Of a stretch of DNA of 64,000 nt, positions 43,918 to 53,223 are shown piece after piece. The notes beneath the pieces were generated by a model. It worked only from the letters and a program-made list of their open reading frames with translations, was not told where the DNA came from and did not search any database. Where the stretch lies: positions 62,001 to 126,000 of the forward strand of contig NZ_JAIGNJ010000003.1 in assembly GCF_019711415.1 (NCBI RefSeq), in the 5' to 3' direction. How positions within the stretch are numbered: position 1 is the first letter of the stretch; every line of letters starts with the position of its first letter. The DNA comes from Qipengyuania vesicularis. GTDB taxonomy: Bacteria > Pseudomonadota > Alphaproteobacteria > Sphingomonadales > Sphingomonadaceae. Made by a program: the position numbers and the translations under genes.

Positions 43918-45156
43918 TCAGACATCGTCGGCCGATACCATCTCGGCCCGGTCGATCTCGCCCGTCATCACTGCCACCGTCGTCGCCACGGCCGCATCGC
44001 CTGACACATTGGTCGTGGTGCGCATCATGTCCATGATCCGGTCGACACCGGCGACGAAGGCGATCGTCTCGAGCGGCACGCCAACCGCGCCGAAGACCAG
44101 CGCCATCATGATCAAGCCCGCACCCGGGATGCCCGCTGCGCCGACAGCGCCCAGCGTGGCGAGGATGGAGATCAGGAAGTAGTCGCCCATGGTCAGGTCG
44201 ACACCGAAGATCTGCGCGCCGAACAGAGTGGCGAGGCCGAGATACATCGCCGTACCGTTCATGTTGATCGTCGCGCCAAGGCTGATCACGAAGCTGGCGA
44301 CCGAATTCGACACGCCGAGGTTGCGCTCCGCACAGCGCAGCGTCACGGGCAGCGTCGCATTGGAGGATGCTGTCGAATAGCTCACCGCCATCGCGTCCAC
44401 GATACCACGGAAGAAATCGCGCACCGGAAGCTTGGCGAGGAACTTGATCATGCTGCCGTAGATCAGCACTATGATGAGCAGGCAGCCGAGGTAGTTGAGG
44501 CCCACCAGCTTGGCGAGGCTGATCAGCGCGTCGATTCCGAGTGTCCCTGCGACCCAGGCCATAAGCGCAAAGACACCGAAAGGAGTGAGCTCCATCACGA
44601 TCATGGTGACCTTCTGCATCACCACCGCGCCGCTATCGAAGATCTTCTGAACCGGTTCGCCGTCCTTGCCCGCCATCAGAATACCAATGCCGATCAGCAG
44701 CGAGAAGACGATCAGCGGCAGCACGGCCACGTCCGCCATCACCTGCACGGGGCTTTCGGGCACTATCGACAGGATCATGTCGACCGCCGTCGTCGGGTTG
44801 GGTTCGGGCGTCGCGCCCTTTTGGATTGCACTGGTATCGACGCCCGCGCCCGGCTGGACGAAGGTCCCGAGCGCAAGACCGAGCCAAACCGCGATCTGGC
44901 CGGTTACGATGAAAAGCAGCATGGCCCTGCCGCCGACCGCGCCGAGCTTCCTGAGGTCCCCGATGGCGGCAACGCCGGCAACGAGGCTGAAGAAGATCAG
45001 CGGAACGACAAGCATCTTGATCGACTTGATGAAGAAGTCGCCGATCCACTTGATGCTTTCGGCTTCGGGACCCCAGGCATAGCCGGTCAGCACGCCGAGG
45101 ATGAGAGCAGTCAGCACGCGCTGCCACAGCGGAATTTCGAACCAAACCCTCAGCAT
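43918..45156 (-). CDS. Dicarboxylate/amino acid:cation symporter (SDF/GltP-DctA family)
   Basis: A 412-residue transporter. Family motifs are SYSTASSNATLPVT (serine-rich HP1), NMNGTAMYLG (NMDGT in many homologues, here Asn for Asp), GIPGAGLIMM (HP2) and VDRIMDMMRTTTNVSGD, which carries substrate-binding Asp/Asn. It takes up C4-dicarboxylates or glutamate/aspartate with Na+ or H+. It is 24 nt downstream of dapE and probably co-transcribed with it. Confidence 0.93.
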   Translation of the reverse strand: MLRVWFEIPLWQRVLTALILGVLTGYAWGPEAESIKWIGDFFIKSIKMLVVPLIFFSLVAGVAAIGDLRKLGAVGGRAMLLFIVTGQIAVWLGLALGTFVQPGAGVDTSAIQKGATPEPNPTTAVDMILSIVPESPVQVMADVAVLPLIVFSLLIGIGILMAGKDGEPVQKIFDSGAVVMQKVTMIVMELTPFGVFALMAWVAGTLGIDALISLAKLVGLNYLGCLLIIVLIYGSMIKFLAKLPVRDFFRGIVDAMAVSYSTASSNATLPVTLRCAERNLGVSNSVASFVISLGATINMNGTAMYLGLATLFGAQIFGVDLTMGDYFLISILATLGAVGAAGIPGAGLIMMALVFGAVGVPLETIAFVAGVDRIMDMMRTTTNVSGDAAVATTVAVMTGEIDRAEMVSADDV

Positions 45157-45180
45157 CTCTATCCCCTCACGTCCCTTGAA

Positions 45181-46317
45181 TTATTGCAGCGCGTCCTTTG
45201 CAATGCGCGCGTAGATGCGGCTTAGCGTGGAAAGGTCCTCGATGGCTACCGCCTCGTCACGCTTGTGCATCGTAGCGTTGACGAGGCCGAATTCGATCAC
45301 CGGACATACGGCACGCAGGAAGCGGGCGTCCGAAGTTCCGCCCGTGGTGGAGGGTTCGGGATCGAGACCGGTCTCCGCCTTCACCGCACGGGCGATGATG
45401 TCGCTGAAGGTGCCCGGCGGGGTGAGGAAAGGTTCCCCCGATATGATCGGCTTCGCGAGCCCGCCATGCTTCTCCGCAATTGCACCGACTTTCTCGGATA
45501 GGGAGGCACCAGAGTGCCGATCGTTGAAGCGGATCGAGATGCGCGCCTCGGCCTTTTCCGGAATGACGTTATGCGCCATGTTGCCGACTTCGAGATCGGT
45601 GATCTCGAGATTGGATGGCTGGAACCAGTCGGTTCCCTCGTCGAGCACCAGCGCGTCCAGCTCGGCCAGCATGGCGACGAGCTTGGGAATCGGATTATCG
45701 GCAAGGTGCGGATAGGCGACGTGGCCCTGCGTCCCTTCGACCTCCAGCCAGATATTGACCGAGCCGCGTCGCCCGATTTTTATCATGTCGCCGAGGCGGT
45801 TCACACTTGTCGGTTCGCCGACGAGGCAAAGGTCGGGCTGGTGGCCATGATCACGCATGAAGTCGATCAGAGCGCGCGTGCCGTGAAGCGCGGGGCCTTC
45901 CTCGTCGCCGGTGATGATGAAGCTGATCGTACCTGCCTCGGCCGGCACTTCGGCGACCGCATCGACCATACAGGCAATGGCACCCTTCATGTCGACAGCC
46001 CCGCGTCCGTAGAGCAACTCGCCGCGAACTTCGGGCTCGAACGCGTCAGAGGCCCAGCCTCCACCGGGAGGGACAACGTCGAGATGGCCCGCGAAGGAGA
46101 AATGCTTCGATCCTTCCGGCCCCTTGCGGATCGCGAAGAGGTTCTCGACCGGCGCTTCGGGACTGCCTGCATCACCGTCGCCGCGGGTGAAGCGGTGCAC
46201 TTCGAAGCCGAGCGGCTCCAGCATCGCCTCCATCGCGTCGAACACGGAACCGGTTGCGGGTGTGACGCTTTCGGCGGCCATCAAACGCTTGGCGAGATCG
46301 AGAACCCTTGTCATCAT
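45181..46317 (-). CDS. dapE: Succinyl-diaminopimelate desuccinylase
   Basis: A 378-residue M20 metallohydrolase of lysine/DAP synthesis. Zinc ligands and catalytic residues appear in FAGHLDVVPPG, GRGAVDMKG and TGDEEGPAL (catalytic Glu-Glu). FNDRHSGASL and PSTTGGTSDARFL with a late FGLVNATMHKRDE are DapE-specific. Start is one of two consecutive ATGs (46317/46314). It heads a short unit with the symporter. Confidence 0.95.
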   Translation of the reverse strand: MMTRVLDLAKRLMAAESVTPATGSVFDAMEAMLEPLGFEVHRFTRGDGDAGSPEAPVENLFAIRKGPEGSKHFSFAGHLDVVPPGGGWASDAFEPEVRGELLYGRGAVDMKGAIACMVDAVAEVPAEAGTISFIITGDEEGPALHGTRALIDFMRDHGHQPDLCLVGEPTSVNRLGDMIKIGRRGSVNIWLEVEGTQGHVAYPHLADNPIPKLVAMLAELDALVLDEGTDWFQPSNLEITDLEVGNMAHNVIPEKAEARISIRFNDRHSGASLSEKVGAIAEKHGGLAKPIISGEPFLTPPGTFSDIIARAVKAETGLDPEPSTTGGTSDARFLRAVCPVIEFGLVNATMHKRDEAVAIEDLSTLSRIYARIAKDALQ

Positions 46318-46343
46318 CGCTCCGCTAGCAGGAGTAGCCGCAG

Positions 46344-46811
46344 ATGCCCAAGCTCGATCTCGATTCCATCCCCCAGACCAATGCGACGGGCTATCCCCCG
46401 CCCTTCGATGCCGATGTCGCGGGTCGCAACTATCGCCGCCTTGCCCCGGCAGCCGGCCTGACCAAGCTTGGCGCGAGCCATGTCGTGCTCGACCCGGGCG
46501 CCTATTCCTCGCAGCGGCATTGGCACGAGGGGCAGGACGAACTGGTCATCATGCTGCAGGGCGAGGCCGTGCTGATCGAGGACGCCGGCGAAATCCCGGT
46601 TGGCCCGGGCGACATCCTTGCGTGGAAGGCGGGCGAGCAAAACGGGCACAGGCTCCACAATCGCGGCGACATCCCTTGCGTATTCATCGCCATCAGCGGG
46701 GGTGACCGGGACGAGGACCGCGGCGAATATCCAGACATCGACATGGTCTTCACGCCCGATGGCTATTTCAAGAAGGATGGCACGCCCTATCCGACCCAGC
46801 GCGTGCCCTAA
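46344..46811 (+). CDS. Cupin-domain protein
   Basis: A 155-residue single-cupin protein. Motif 1 is RHWHEGQDELVIMLQGEAV with the metal-binding His-x-His and Glu; motif 2 is VGPGDILAWKAGEQNGHRLHNRG. Full metal-ligand set present. The C-terminal part YPDIDMVFTPDGYFKKDGTPYP is shared, in my memory, with a group of uncharacterised cupins. Function unknown. Its stop shares bases with the convergent nuclease stop. Confidence 0.85.
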   Translation: MPKLDLDSIPQTNATGYPPPFDADVAGRNYRRLAPAAGLTKLGASHVVLDPGAYSSQRHWHEGQDELVIMLQGEAVLIEDAGEIPVGPGDILAWKAGEQNGHRLHNRGDIPCVFIAISGGDRDEDRGEYPDIDMVFTPDGYFKKDGTPYPTQRVP

Positions 46812-47701
46812 TTCCGCTCCGCTTCCGGTAAGGCACCCGGCGCGAAGGCAACCTCGAGATAGTCGGCTATTCTGATCCCTGCCTGCTGCACGCGGCGCTG
46901 CGATATCGGGATGGCGCGGAGGATATCCTCCTGCGTCAAGGCCGCCTCGTCGCCCAGGTCTTCCCCTTCGCAGGCGGGCCTGTCGAAGGCCTCGGGATAG
47001 ACGAAATCGCGGCTGATCTGCCAGCTTTCGCGGCCCCATTCGGCCGGATCGCCGCCGCCCAGTTCCGCGCGCTCTTCCTCTGAATAGCGCCTTACCAGGC
47101 GTACCTCTGCCGACGTGATCGCGCGCTCGGCCAGTGGACCGTCCCAGATCCAGTGCAAGTTCAACCCTGGCGCAATGCCATAGGCCGTATCGATGTCATT
47201 GCCCCCGCGATCCTCATGATCGCCCGAGTGGAGCGGCATGTGCACATCGCCGATGAAGTGGACCATGAAAGCCAGTGCCTCGAGCCGGATATGCGCGGGC
47301 AGGCTTTCGTCGGCGAGGAGGCGCTGACTGCGCTCGATCTGCGCGGTCACACAGTTGCCGCCCGAACAGTTGCTGCGCGGATTGTAGGCCTCGCAAACGG
47401 GCGCTGTCCGGTAGTGCCACGCCGCGGTGTAGCCCCAGCGCCAGCGCGTGCGGCGCACGCAATCGGGCCATGTGCTCGCATCCTCAATGCTCGCCAGGGG
47501 GCACTCGGGCGTGGCCAGCAGCGGCGCGGCGCGGAAAAGTCGCGCGATCTTCGCCTGAGTTGCCGGAGCCACGTTCTCCCACGCGATCTGCCCCGTCGTC
47601 TGATGCGCGAAGAATCCCCAGGCCTGCGCTTGTGCCGGGAGCAGCCCCAGCAGCGCCGCACATGCAATCAGGAGACGGTTTCGTACTGCTCGATGACCCA
47701 T
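46808..47701 (-). CDS. S1/P1-type nuclease, exported
   Basis: A 297-residue protein. The signal peptide ends AQAQAWGFFAHQ, leaving mature Trp1, the residue that ligates zinc in S1/P1 nucleases. HFIGDVHMPLHSGDHEDRGGND holds the His/Asp metal ligands, and NLHWIWDGPL contains another. Cys residues in PECPLAS, PDCVRR and NCSGGNCV could form disulfides. It would cut single-stranded RNA/DNA outside the cytoplasm. ATG 47701 lies inside the GST gene (34-nt overlap). Confidence 0.88.
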   Translation of the reverse strand: MGHRAVRNRLLIACAALLGLLPAQAQAWGFFAHQTTGQIAWENVAPATQAKIARLFRAAPLLATPECPLASIEDASTWPDCVRRTRWRWGYTAAWHYRTAPVCEAYNPRSNCSGGNCVTAQIERSQRLLADESLPAHIRLEALAFMVHFIGDVHMPLHSGDHEDRGGNDIDTAYGIAPGLNLHWIWDGPLAERAITSAEVRLVRRYSEEERAELGGGDPAEWGRESWQISRDFVYPEAFDRPACEGEDLGDEAALTQEDILRAIPISQRRVQQAGIRIADYLEVAFAPGALPEAERN

Positions 47702-48327
47702 TCTTCGTTTTCCGATGCCTCGATCCAGCCACGCATCCACTCATGCTCCCACACGGCCTGCATATAGGCCGCCGCGAAGCCGGGGACGGGTATCTGGTAG
47801 CTGATGAAACGGCTGACGACGGGGGCAAAGAAGATGTCCGCCGCGCCGAAGGTCCCGAAGAGATAGGGCCCGCCGCTGCCGAAACGGCTGCGTGCCTCCG
47901 CCCACAGGCCGAGAATGCGCAGGATGTCTGCCTTGCACGCCTCGCTCGGTTCGAACCCGTCGAAACGCTTGCGCACGTTCATGGGGCATTCGCTGCGCAG
48001 CGCCGCATAGGAAGAGTGCATTTCCGCGACCATCGACCGCGCCATGCCGCGCGCGGTATCGTCCTTCGGCCAGAAGCGGTCGCGCCCGACCTTGTCAGCC
48101 AGATATTCGAGGATGGCGAGGCTGTCCCACACAACCGTTTCGTCGTCCCATAGGATCGGGACCTTGCCGAAACTGGGCTGCAGCCCGTCCTTCTGATGGC
48201 GCTGGTCCCAGTCCTCACCGAAGAGCGGCACGATCAGCTCCTCGAAAGAGAGACCCGACTGCTTGGCCGCGAGCCAGCCGCGCAGCGACCAGCTGGAATA
48301 GTTCTTGTTGCCGATGATGATCTTCAT
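47668..48327 (-). CDS. Glutathione S-transferase family protein
   Basis: A 219-residue GST. The thioredoxin-fold N-terminus reads IIIGNKNYSSWSLRGWLA with the catalytic-region Ser/Tyr, then FGKVPILWDDETVVWDSLAILEYLA, the glutathione cis-Pro and Glu-Ser motif. The all-helical C-domain ends GWIEASENEEWVI. ATG 48327 is right after a GGTGGAG site. An open stretch of the same frame upstream ([16 protein letters not shown]) is not needed by the fold. Confidence 0.9.
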   Translation of the reverse strand: MKIIIGNKNYSSWSLRGWLAAKQSGLSFEELIVPLFGEDWDQRHQKDGLQPSFGKVPILWDDETVVWDSLAILEYLADKVGRDRFWPKDDTARGMARSMVAEMHSSYAALRSECPMNVRKRFDGFEPSEACKADILRILGLWAEARSRFGSGGPYLFGTFGAADIFFAPVVSRFISYQIPVPGFAAAYMQAVWEHEWMRGWIEASENEEWVIEQYETVS

Positions 48328-48537
48328 GCGGGCTCCACCTTTCCGCGTTTCCTCGCGCCCTAAGCGTTCATCCACGCGCTGTCGAGCCTGAACGATGGAA
48401 CGCCTGGAACACAGTCCTGCGATGTAATCGGCAACTACTGCGCGCGCCTGTTCGGGTGTCATTGCTGCTGTCATACCGTGAGCTTGCACAGCGCGATGGG
48501 AGTAGGAAAACGGAAGCTTGCGGACTATGCTCGCGCC

Positions 48538-48954
48538 ATGAGCTTGCGTCCCTTTCACCTCGCCTTCCCCGTCCACGACCTCGAAGAAGCACGCGCTTTC
48601 TACGGCGGGCTCATGGGCTGCGCGGAGGGCCGCTCCTCCGACGAATGGATCGACTTCGATTTCTTCGGCCACCAGATAGTGGCGCATACGGGCGGCGAGG
48701 CCGGGGACCGCGCGAGCAATGCGGTCGACGGCCACGATGTCCCCGTGCCGCATTTCGGCGTGGTGCTGAAGATGGAGGACTGGCAGGCTTTGGCCGACCG
48801 GCTGAGGTCAGCCGGGGTGGAATTCGTGATCGAACCGACGATCCGCTTCAAGGGCCAACCCGGTGAGCAGGCCACCATGTTCTTCCGCGACCCGAGCGGT
48901 AATGCGCTGGAGATGAAGGCCTTCGCTGACGATGCAATGCTGTTTGCGAGGTGA
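48538..48954 (+). CDS. VOC/glyoxalase-fold protein
   Basis: A 138-residue vicinal-oxygen-chelate protein. It has [25 protein letters not shown] at the start with the N-terminal metal His, and [15 protein letters not shown] at the end with the Glu ligand. An inner [13 protein letters not shown] carries another His. Probably a small dioxygenase or lyase of unknown substrate. ATG 48538 gives the fold directly; a longer start at 48478 is unlikely. Confidence 0.88.
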   Translation: MSLRPFHLAFPVHDLEEARAFYGGLMGCAEGRSSDEWIDFDFFGHQIVAHTGGEAGDRASNAVDGHDVPVPHFGVVLKMEDWQALADRLRSAGVEFVIEPTIRFKGQPGEQATMFFRDPSGNALEMKAFADDAMLFAR

Positions 48955-48966
48955 TTGGCTTGCCGG

Positions 48967-49719
48967 TCAGGCTGTTTTCGTCGCCGAGTTGCCTTGCATT
49001 TCCGTATCGTAGTGCAGGATCAAGGCGCGCAGCGCCAAGGCCACGCCCAACATCTCGCCCGCTTCTTCCAGGATCACTGTCAGCGCGTTGAGCGGGTTCA
49101 ACTGGACCGTTTCCCAATTCACACTTCCACTCGATCTCGGTCCGAGCGCTTCCGATAGGAACATCGATTGGATCAACTCGAATCCGATCGCCGAGCCCAG
49201 GAAGACCACCGCCGCGACAGCAAGGCGAGCAAAGGTCGCACGCGACAAATGTCGGACCAGCGGTAGGCAGAGCAGCACCACTACAATGGCCAATGCCCCA
49301 TACACGAGCGTCCACGCGTGAAAGAATGCACCGCTCGTTTCCCACTGCGCCCGCAGGGCCGGTGAGAAGCCATCATGTATCGCGAAGGCCTCGTCGGCAG
49401 CCATGAAGAAGAGGCAGACGGCCACGAATAGCCAGCTCAGTACCGGCCCTTTGCGGAGGGCAGAGGCACGCATTGCTATCACAATTGCCACTCCCGCCGT
49501 GGCAATGAGCGCAAGCGATGAGAAGTAGGTTGGAACATTGTTTTCGAGCGCAAGGTCGAACAGCTGGTCGGTCCGCGAGCTCAGGGCAGTCGGACTAATC
49601 CTCATCAGGATCTTGCAGCCGACATGCGCCGCCAGAATGAGCGCAATGAGCAAGATGTGCGCGACGAAGACTTTGTTGGCCCGCTGATCTCCAGAAATCG
49701 GACTATCGCGTGTGTCCAT
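48967..49719 (-). CDS. Multi-pass membrane protein with DExxxxHD motif
   Basis: A 250-residue protein with about six hydrophobic segments. Between segments 3 and 4 is a conserved-looking FFMAADEAFAIHDGF. Near the end, GEMLGVALALRALIL is preceded by a Glu-rich VILEEAG. Membrane Asp/Glu/His placement suggests metal or proton binding, but I do not recognise the family. ATG 49719 is chosen over an upstream ATG that adds a Pro/Ser-rich tail. It is convergent with the VOC gene. Confidence 0.75.
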   Translation of the reverse strand: MDTRDSPISGDQRANKVFVAHILLIALILAAHVGCKILMRISPTALSSRTDQLFDLALENNVPTYFSSLALIATAGVAIVIAMRASALRKGPVLSWLFVAVCLFFMAADEAFAIHDGFSPALRAQWETSGAFFHAWTLVYGALAIVVVLLCLPLVRHLSRATFARLAVAAVVFLGSAIGFELIQSMFLSEALGPRSSGSVNWETVQLNPLNALTVILEEAGEMLGVALALRALILHYDTEMQGNSATKTA

Positions 49720-49907
49720 ATCCTGCCGCCCGGGAACGGAGTCCCGAACTCCCCCTTCTGGTTCCGCCGAACTCGGCGGAGCTACCAAACCGTGATATTG
49801 TCACGGAGTTGTAACCTTTGCGGGCGGACCTGGCAAAAAGTCAAAGGCGAGCGCCCCAAATCAAGGCACTTCGTGGCCGACAGCAGACCTGTGCAGCGAT
49901 GGGCTAA

Positions 49908-50561
49908 CTAAATCCCTGCGTCGCGCAATAGAGCCGCGCGCAGTTCGCCGATACCCATGTCCTTTTCGCTGCTGGTCACATGGATCTGCGGATAGGCGGC
50001 GACGTGCTTCTTCGCTTCAGCCTCGACTGCGGCGACCGTCTTGGCGAGTTCGCTCGCCTTGATCTTGTCGGCCTTGGTGAGGACCACGCGGTAACCCACG
50101 GCGGCCTCGTCGAGCATCTTCATCATTTCGCGGTCGACGTCCTTCAACCCGTGGCGGCTGTCGACCAGCACGAGATTGCGCACCAGCACCTGCCGTCCAC
50201 GCAAATAGGTGCGTACGAGGTTCTTCCACTTCTCGACGACCTTCACCGGCGCCTTGGCAAAGCCGTAGCCGGGCATGTCGACGAGGCGGAACTGGGTCGG
50301 CTCGCCGACTTCGAAGAAGTTGAGTTCCTGGGTGCGGCCCGGCGTCACCGAGGCACGTGCGATGGCCTTGCGCCCGGTGATAGCGTTCAGAAGTGAGCTC
50401 TTGCCTACATTGGAACGGCCCGCGAAGGCGATCTCGGGCACGGTCGGCTCAGGCAGGAATTTCAGCTGCGGAGCCGAGAGGAGGAACTCCACCCGGCCCG
50501 AAAACAGCTTGTTTGCGCGCCGCTCCAGCTGGGCCAGTTCGGCGGCTTCTTCTTCGGTCAT
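49908..50561 (-). CDS. engB: Ribosome biogenesis GTPase EngB/YsxC
   Basis: A 217-residue GTPase. G1 is GRSNVGKSS at 48-56; G3 is DMPGYG, G4 is TKAD and G5 is VTSSEKDMG. LNFFEVG and KWKNLVRTYLRGR are characteristic of EngB. It helps assemble the 50S subunit. It is last in the run rpmH-rnpA-yidD-yidC-engB, 10 nt after yidC. Confidence 0.96.
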   Translation of the reverse strand: MTEEEAAELAQLERRANKLFSGRVEFLLSAPQLKFLPEPTVPEIAFAGRSNVGKSSLLNAITGRKAIARASVTPGRTQELNFFEVGEPTQFRLVDMPGYGFAKAPVKVVEKWKNLVRTYLRGRQVLVRNLVLVDSRHGLKDVDREMMKMLDEAAVGYRVVLTKADKIKASELAKTVAAVEAEAKKHVAAYPQIHVTSSEKDMGIGELRAALLRDAGI

Positions 50562-50571
50562 CAGCCGCGCC

Positions 50572-52311
50572 TCAGCCCTTGGCCTTGGCCGCTTCGGCAG
50601 CCTTCTCGGCCTTCTCTTTCTCGGCCGCTGCCTTCAGCTGCGGATGCTTGGAGTAGAGATATTTCTGCTGTGCGAGCGTGAGGATGTTGGAGGTTACCCA
50701 GTAGAGCAGCAGGCCCGCTGCGAACGGGGCCATGATGAACATCAGCACCCATGGCATGATGGCGAAGACCTGTTGCTGGACCGGGTCCATGGCGGACGGG
50801 TTCAGCTTGAAGGTCAGCCACATCGTCACGCCCAGCAGGACGGCGAGGATGCCGATGGCAAGGAAGCTGGGCGGAGTGAACGGCAGCAGGCCGAACAGGT
50901 TGAGGATGGTGGCCGGATCGGGCGCGCTCAGATCCTTGATGTAGAGGAAGTTTTGGTGGCGCATCTCGATCGCGAGGTAGAGGACCTTGTAGAGTGCGAA
51001 GAAGATCGGGATCTGCAGGAGCAGCGGCAGGCAGCCCGCAAGCGGATTGACCTTCTCACGCTTGAACAGCGCCTGCATCTCCTGCTGTTGCTTCAGGCGG
51101 TCGTCCTTGTACTTCTCCTGCAGCTTCTTCATTTCCGGCTGGATCGCCTTCATCGCTGCCATCGAAGCGAACTGCTTCTGCGCGATGGGGAACATGATCC
51201 CGCGCACGATCACGGTCAGGAAGATGATCGCGACACCGAAGTTGCCGACAATCGCGAAGATGTTGGTGAGGAGCCACAGGAGCGGCTTTTCGAACCAGCG
51301 GAACCAGCCCCAGTCGATCGCGAGGCCGAACTGCGGGATGCCGGCGTCCTGATAGGCGTCGAGGATCGCGCTTTCCTTGGCGCCCGCGAACAGGCGCGAG
51401 GTGGTGGTGATCTTGCGTCCGGCCGGAACGGTGACCGGATCATAGATCATGTCGGCGCGGTAGACATCGTTACCGAGTGAACGGAAGGTGGCGTCGGGCG
51501 CACTGCCTTCCTGAGGGACAAGCGCAGCGAGCCAGTATATGTCAGTGAAGCCGATCCAGTCGGTCGCGCCGGGGACACTGACCTTTCCATCTTCTTCAAC
51601 AACGTCATAATCGTAGTCATACTCGACCGCTTCATCGAAGGACACGATTGGGCCCGAGTGAGCGATAATGAAGTCGGCGCTGGCAGTCTCGCTGGTGCGG
51701 CCGACGAGACCGTAGGGCTGCGCGACCACAGGGACCGCGCCGGTGTTGGAAATCGCCTGCTCGACCGTGACCATGTAATTTTCGTCAATCGAATAGGTGT
51801 GTTCGAGCACCACGCCATCGCCTGCATCATGGCGCAGGGTAACGGGCCTATCCTGCGACAGAACCTCGCCATCGGCCTGCCACAGAGCATCATCGGATAC
51901 TTTTTTGCCGTTCAGGAGATAACCGAACTGGGCGAACTGCTGGATGTCGGTGCCACGCGGGGCGAAGATGCGGACCGGGCCGCTGTCTTCATCAGTGCTG
52001 GCGGCATAATCCTTGAGAACGATGTCGTCGATCATCGCGCCGGTGAGGTTGATCGAGCCGGCAACCTTGGGCGAATCGATGCGCACACGCTCTGCCGAAG
52101 ACAGCGAGCTGTCGAGATCGACGGCCACCGCCGCGCCTTCGCCGATCTCACCACTGGCAGCAGCGACTTGTTCGGCCGGAGTGTCGACCTTTTCAGCGGT
52201 TACGGGCACTTCTTCCGGCTGCGGATAGAAATAGTCCATCGCCCATTGCCAGCCGATCAGGACGGCCAGCGAAAGCGTGAGCACGAGCACAAAATTGCGT
52301 GAGTTTTCCAA
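50572..52311 (-). CDS. yidC: Membrane protein insertase YidC
   Basis: A 579-residue long-form (Gram-negative) YidC. TM1 is at about 8-23, followed by a large periplasmic beta-sandwich (about 60-340) and the conserved 5-TM core with GNFGVAIIFLTVIVRGIMFPIAQKQF. The cytoplasmic loop has the conserved Arg in VIVRG, and the hydrophobic grooves follow. The C-terminus is rich in Lys/Ala/Glu. It works with Sec or alone to insert membrane proteins. In the conserved order after yidD. Confidence 0.96.
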   Translation of the reverse strand: MENSRNFVLVLTLSLAVLIGWQWAMDYFYPQPEEVPVTAEKVDTPAEQVAAASGEIGEGAAVAVDLDSSLSSAERVRIDSPKVAGSINLTGAMIDDIVLKDYAASTDEDSGPVRIFAPRGTDIQQFAQFGYLLNGKKVSDDALWQADGEVLSQDRPVTLRHDAGDGVVLEHTYSIDENYMVTVEQAISNTGAVPVVAQPYGLVGRTSETASADFIIAHSGPIVSFDEAVEYDYDYDVVEEDGKVSVPGATDWIGFTDIYWLAALVPQEGSAPDATFRSLGNDVYRADMIYDPVTVPAGRKITTTSRLFAGAKESAILDAYQDAGIPQFGLAIDWGWFRWFEKPLLWLLTNIFAIVGNFGVAIIFLTVIVRGIMFPIAQKQFASMAAMKAIQPEMKKLQEKYKDDRLKQQQEMQALFKREKVNPLAGCLPLLLQIPIFFALYKVLYLAIEMRHQNFLYIKDLSAPDPATILNLFGLLPFTPPSFLAIGILAVLLGVTMWLTFKLNPSAMDPVQQQVFAIMPWVLMFIMAPFAAGLLLYWVTSNILTLAQQKYLYSKHPQLKAAAEKEKAEKAAEAAKAKG

Positions 52312-52381
52312 GGTCGGTCCCGTTGGTGAATGTCTTCGATCAGGTGGGGATAGTGTATTGCTACGTCAAGACACCGGTCCA

Positions 52382-52591
52382 TCAAGGAACCGGGTCGTGG
52401 CCGCAGCCCCCCCAGGGTTGGCAGCGCAATAGCCGCTTCAGGGCCAGCCATCCACCCTTGATTGCGCCGTATTTCTGCAGCGCCTCGATCGCATACTGGC
52501 TGCATGACGGCGAGTAGCGGCAAGTGGGCGGCAGGATGCGGCTGGGCCCGAGCTGCCAGGCCTTCGCGATCCAGATGAGCGGGTACTTCAT
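52382..52591 (-). CDS. yidD: Membrane protein insertion efficiency factor YidD
   Basis: A 69-residue protein with the signature [34 protein letters not shown] and HDPVP. ATG 52591 overlaps the rnpA stop by 4 nt (ATGA). YidD assists YidC-dependent insertion. Compact and typical. Confidence 0.95.
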   Translation of the reverse strand: MKYPLIWIAKAWQLGPSRILPPTCRYSPSCSQYAIEALQKYGAIKGGWLALKRLLRCQPWGGCGHDPVP

Positions 52592-52971
52592 GCCCGCCTC
52601 GATCGCTTGTGACGCGGGCGGCGGGCGCGGTCACCTTCGCCGGTAGCAGCGCGAGCCAGTGCGGCGTCCAGTTCTTCGGACAAGGCGGCGAAATCGCGCT
52701 CTACCCCGCCCTCGCGGCCGATCAGGATATGGTCGTGATCGGGGAGGCCCGCTTCGGGCAGCGCAGCCCATAGCAGCTCGCGAAACCGCCGTTTCATCCG
52801 GTTGCGCACCACGGCATTACCGATCTTCTTCGTGACCGTGATGCCATAGCGCTTGCCCTTGCCCTCGTTCGGGCGCGTCAAAAGCACGAACCCGGGCTTG
52901 GCGTTCCGCACACCTCGATTGGCAGCGAGGAAGTCGCTGCGCTTGCGGATGACGGAGAGGCTCGGGTGCAT
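52588..52971 (-). CDS. rnpA: Ribonuclease P protein component
   Basis: A 127-residue basic protein. It has [13 protein letters not shown] and the RNase P signature [12 protein letters not shown] (R-N-R-x-K-R-x-x-R). The C-terminal extension [17 protein letters not shown] is very basic. It starts at ATG 52971, though a few in-frame upstream starts (e.g. a TTG 3 codons earlier) cannot be excluded because no strong ribosome site is seen. It is separated from rpmH by a 277-nt hairpin-rich spacer. Confidence 0.92.
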   Translation of the reverse strand: MHPSLSVIRKRSDFLAANRGVRNAKPGFVLLTRPNEGKGKRYGITVTKKIGNAVVRNRMKRRFRELLWAALPEAGLPDHDHILIGREGGVERDFAALSEELDAALARAATGEGDRARRPRHKRSRRA

Positions 52972-53010
52972 AGATGCCAGATACGCAAAACGGGCCTTTG
53001 AGTCTTTGTT

Positions 53011-53110
53011 TTCCGCACTCGCCTCCGCAAGTGCGAAATCCTCGCTCATGCGACCTGAAGGTCGCGTCGCTGCGGGCGGCCGGTCGGCCTTGCCTCCGCT
53101 ACGCTCCGGT
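53011..53110 (+). repeat. Three-hairpin interspersed repeat, copy B
   Basis: Hairpin 1 is CGCACTCGC-CTCC-GCAAGTGCG (53014-53035; one mismatch). Hairpin 2 is GCGACC-TGAA-GGTCGC (53050-53065). Hairpin 3 is GGC-GGCC-GGTC-GGCC-TT-GCC (53075-53094). It shares spacing and the GCTGCGGGCGGCC core with copy A at 22.95 kb. It lies in the rpmH-rnpA spacer. Confidence 0.8.
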
Positions 53111-53143
53111 TGATTGCGCTTATCCATACGGCTTAAACCAGAA

Positions 53144-53223
53144 CGGGCTCCCAGATGGGAGCCCGCAAGGGCGACTGCCCGTCGCGGCCACTGCCGCGAA
53201 GCCAAGGCGGACGGATGTCCGCC
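53144..53223. repeat. Chain of three perfect hairpins between rpmH and rnpA
   Basis: CGGGCTCCC-AGAT-GGGAGCCCG (53144-53165), CGCGG-CCACTG-CCGCG (53183-53198) and GGCGGAC-GGAT-GTCCGCC (53206-53223). None has a long T-run, so they look like RNA stabilisers or processing sites more than a simple terminator. Confidence 0.7.

Noticed and set aside
48328..48537. In-frame N-terminal extension of the GST gene ([16 protein letters not shown]...)
   Set aside because: The GST fold starts exactly at ATG 48327 with a good ribosome site. The extension looks like antisense or spacer sequence and is not needed; a separate tiny gene cannot be excluded but is not supported.
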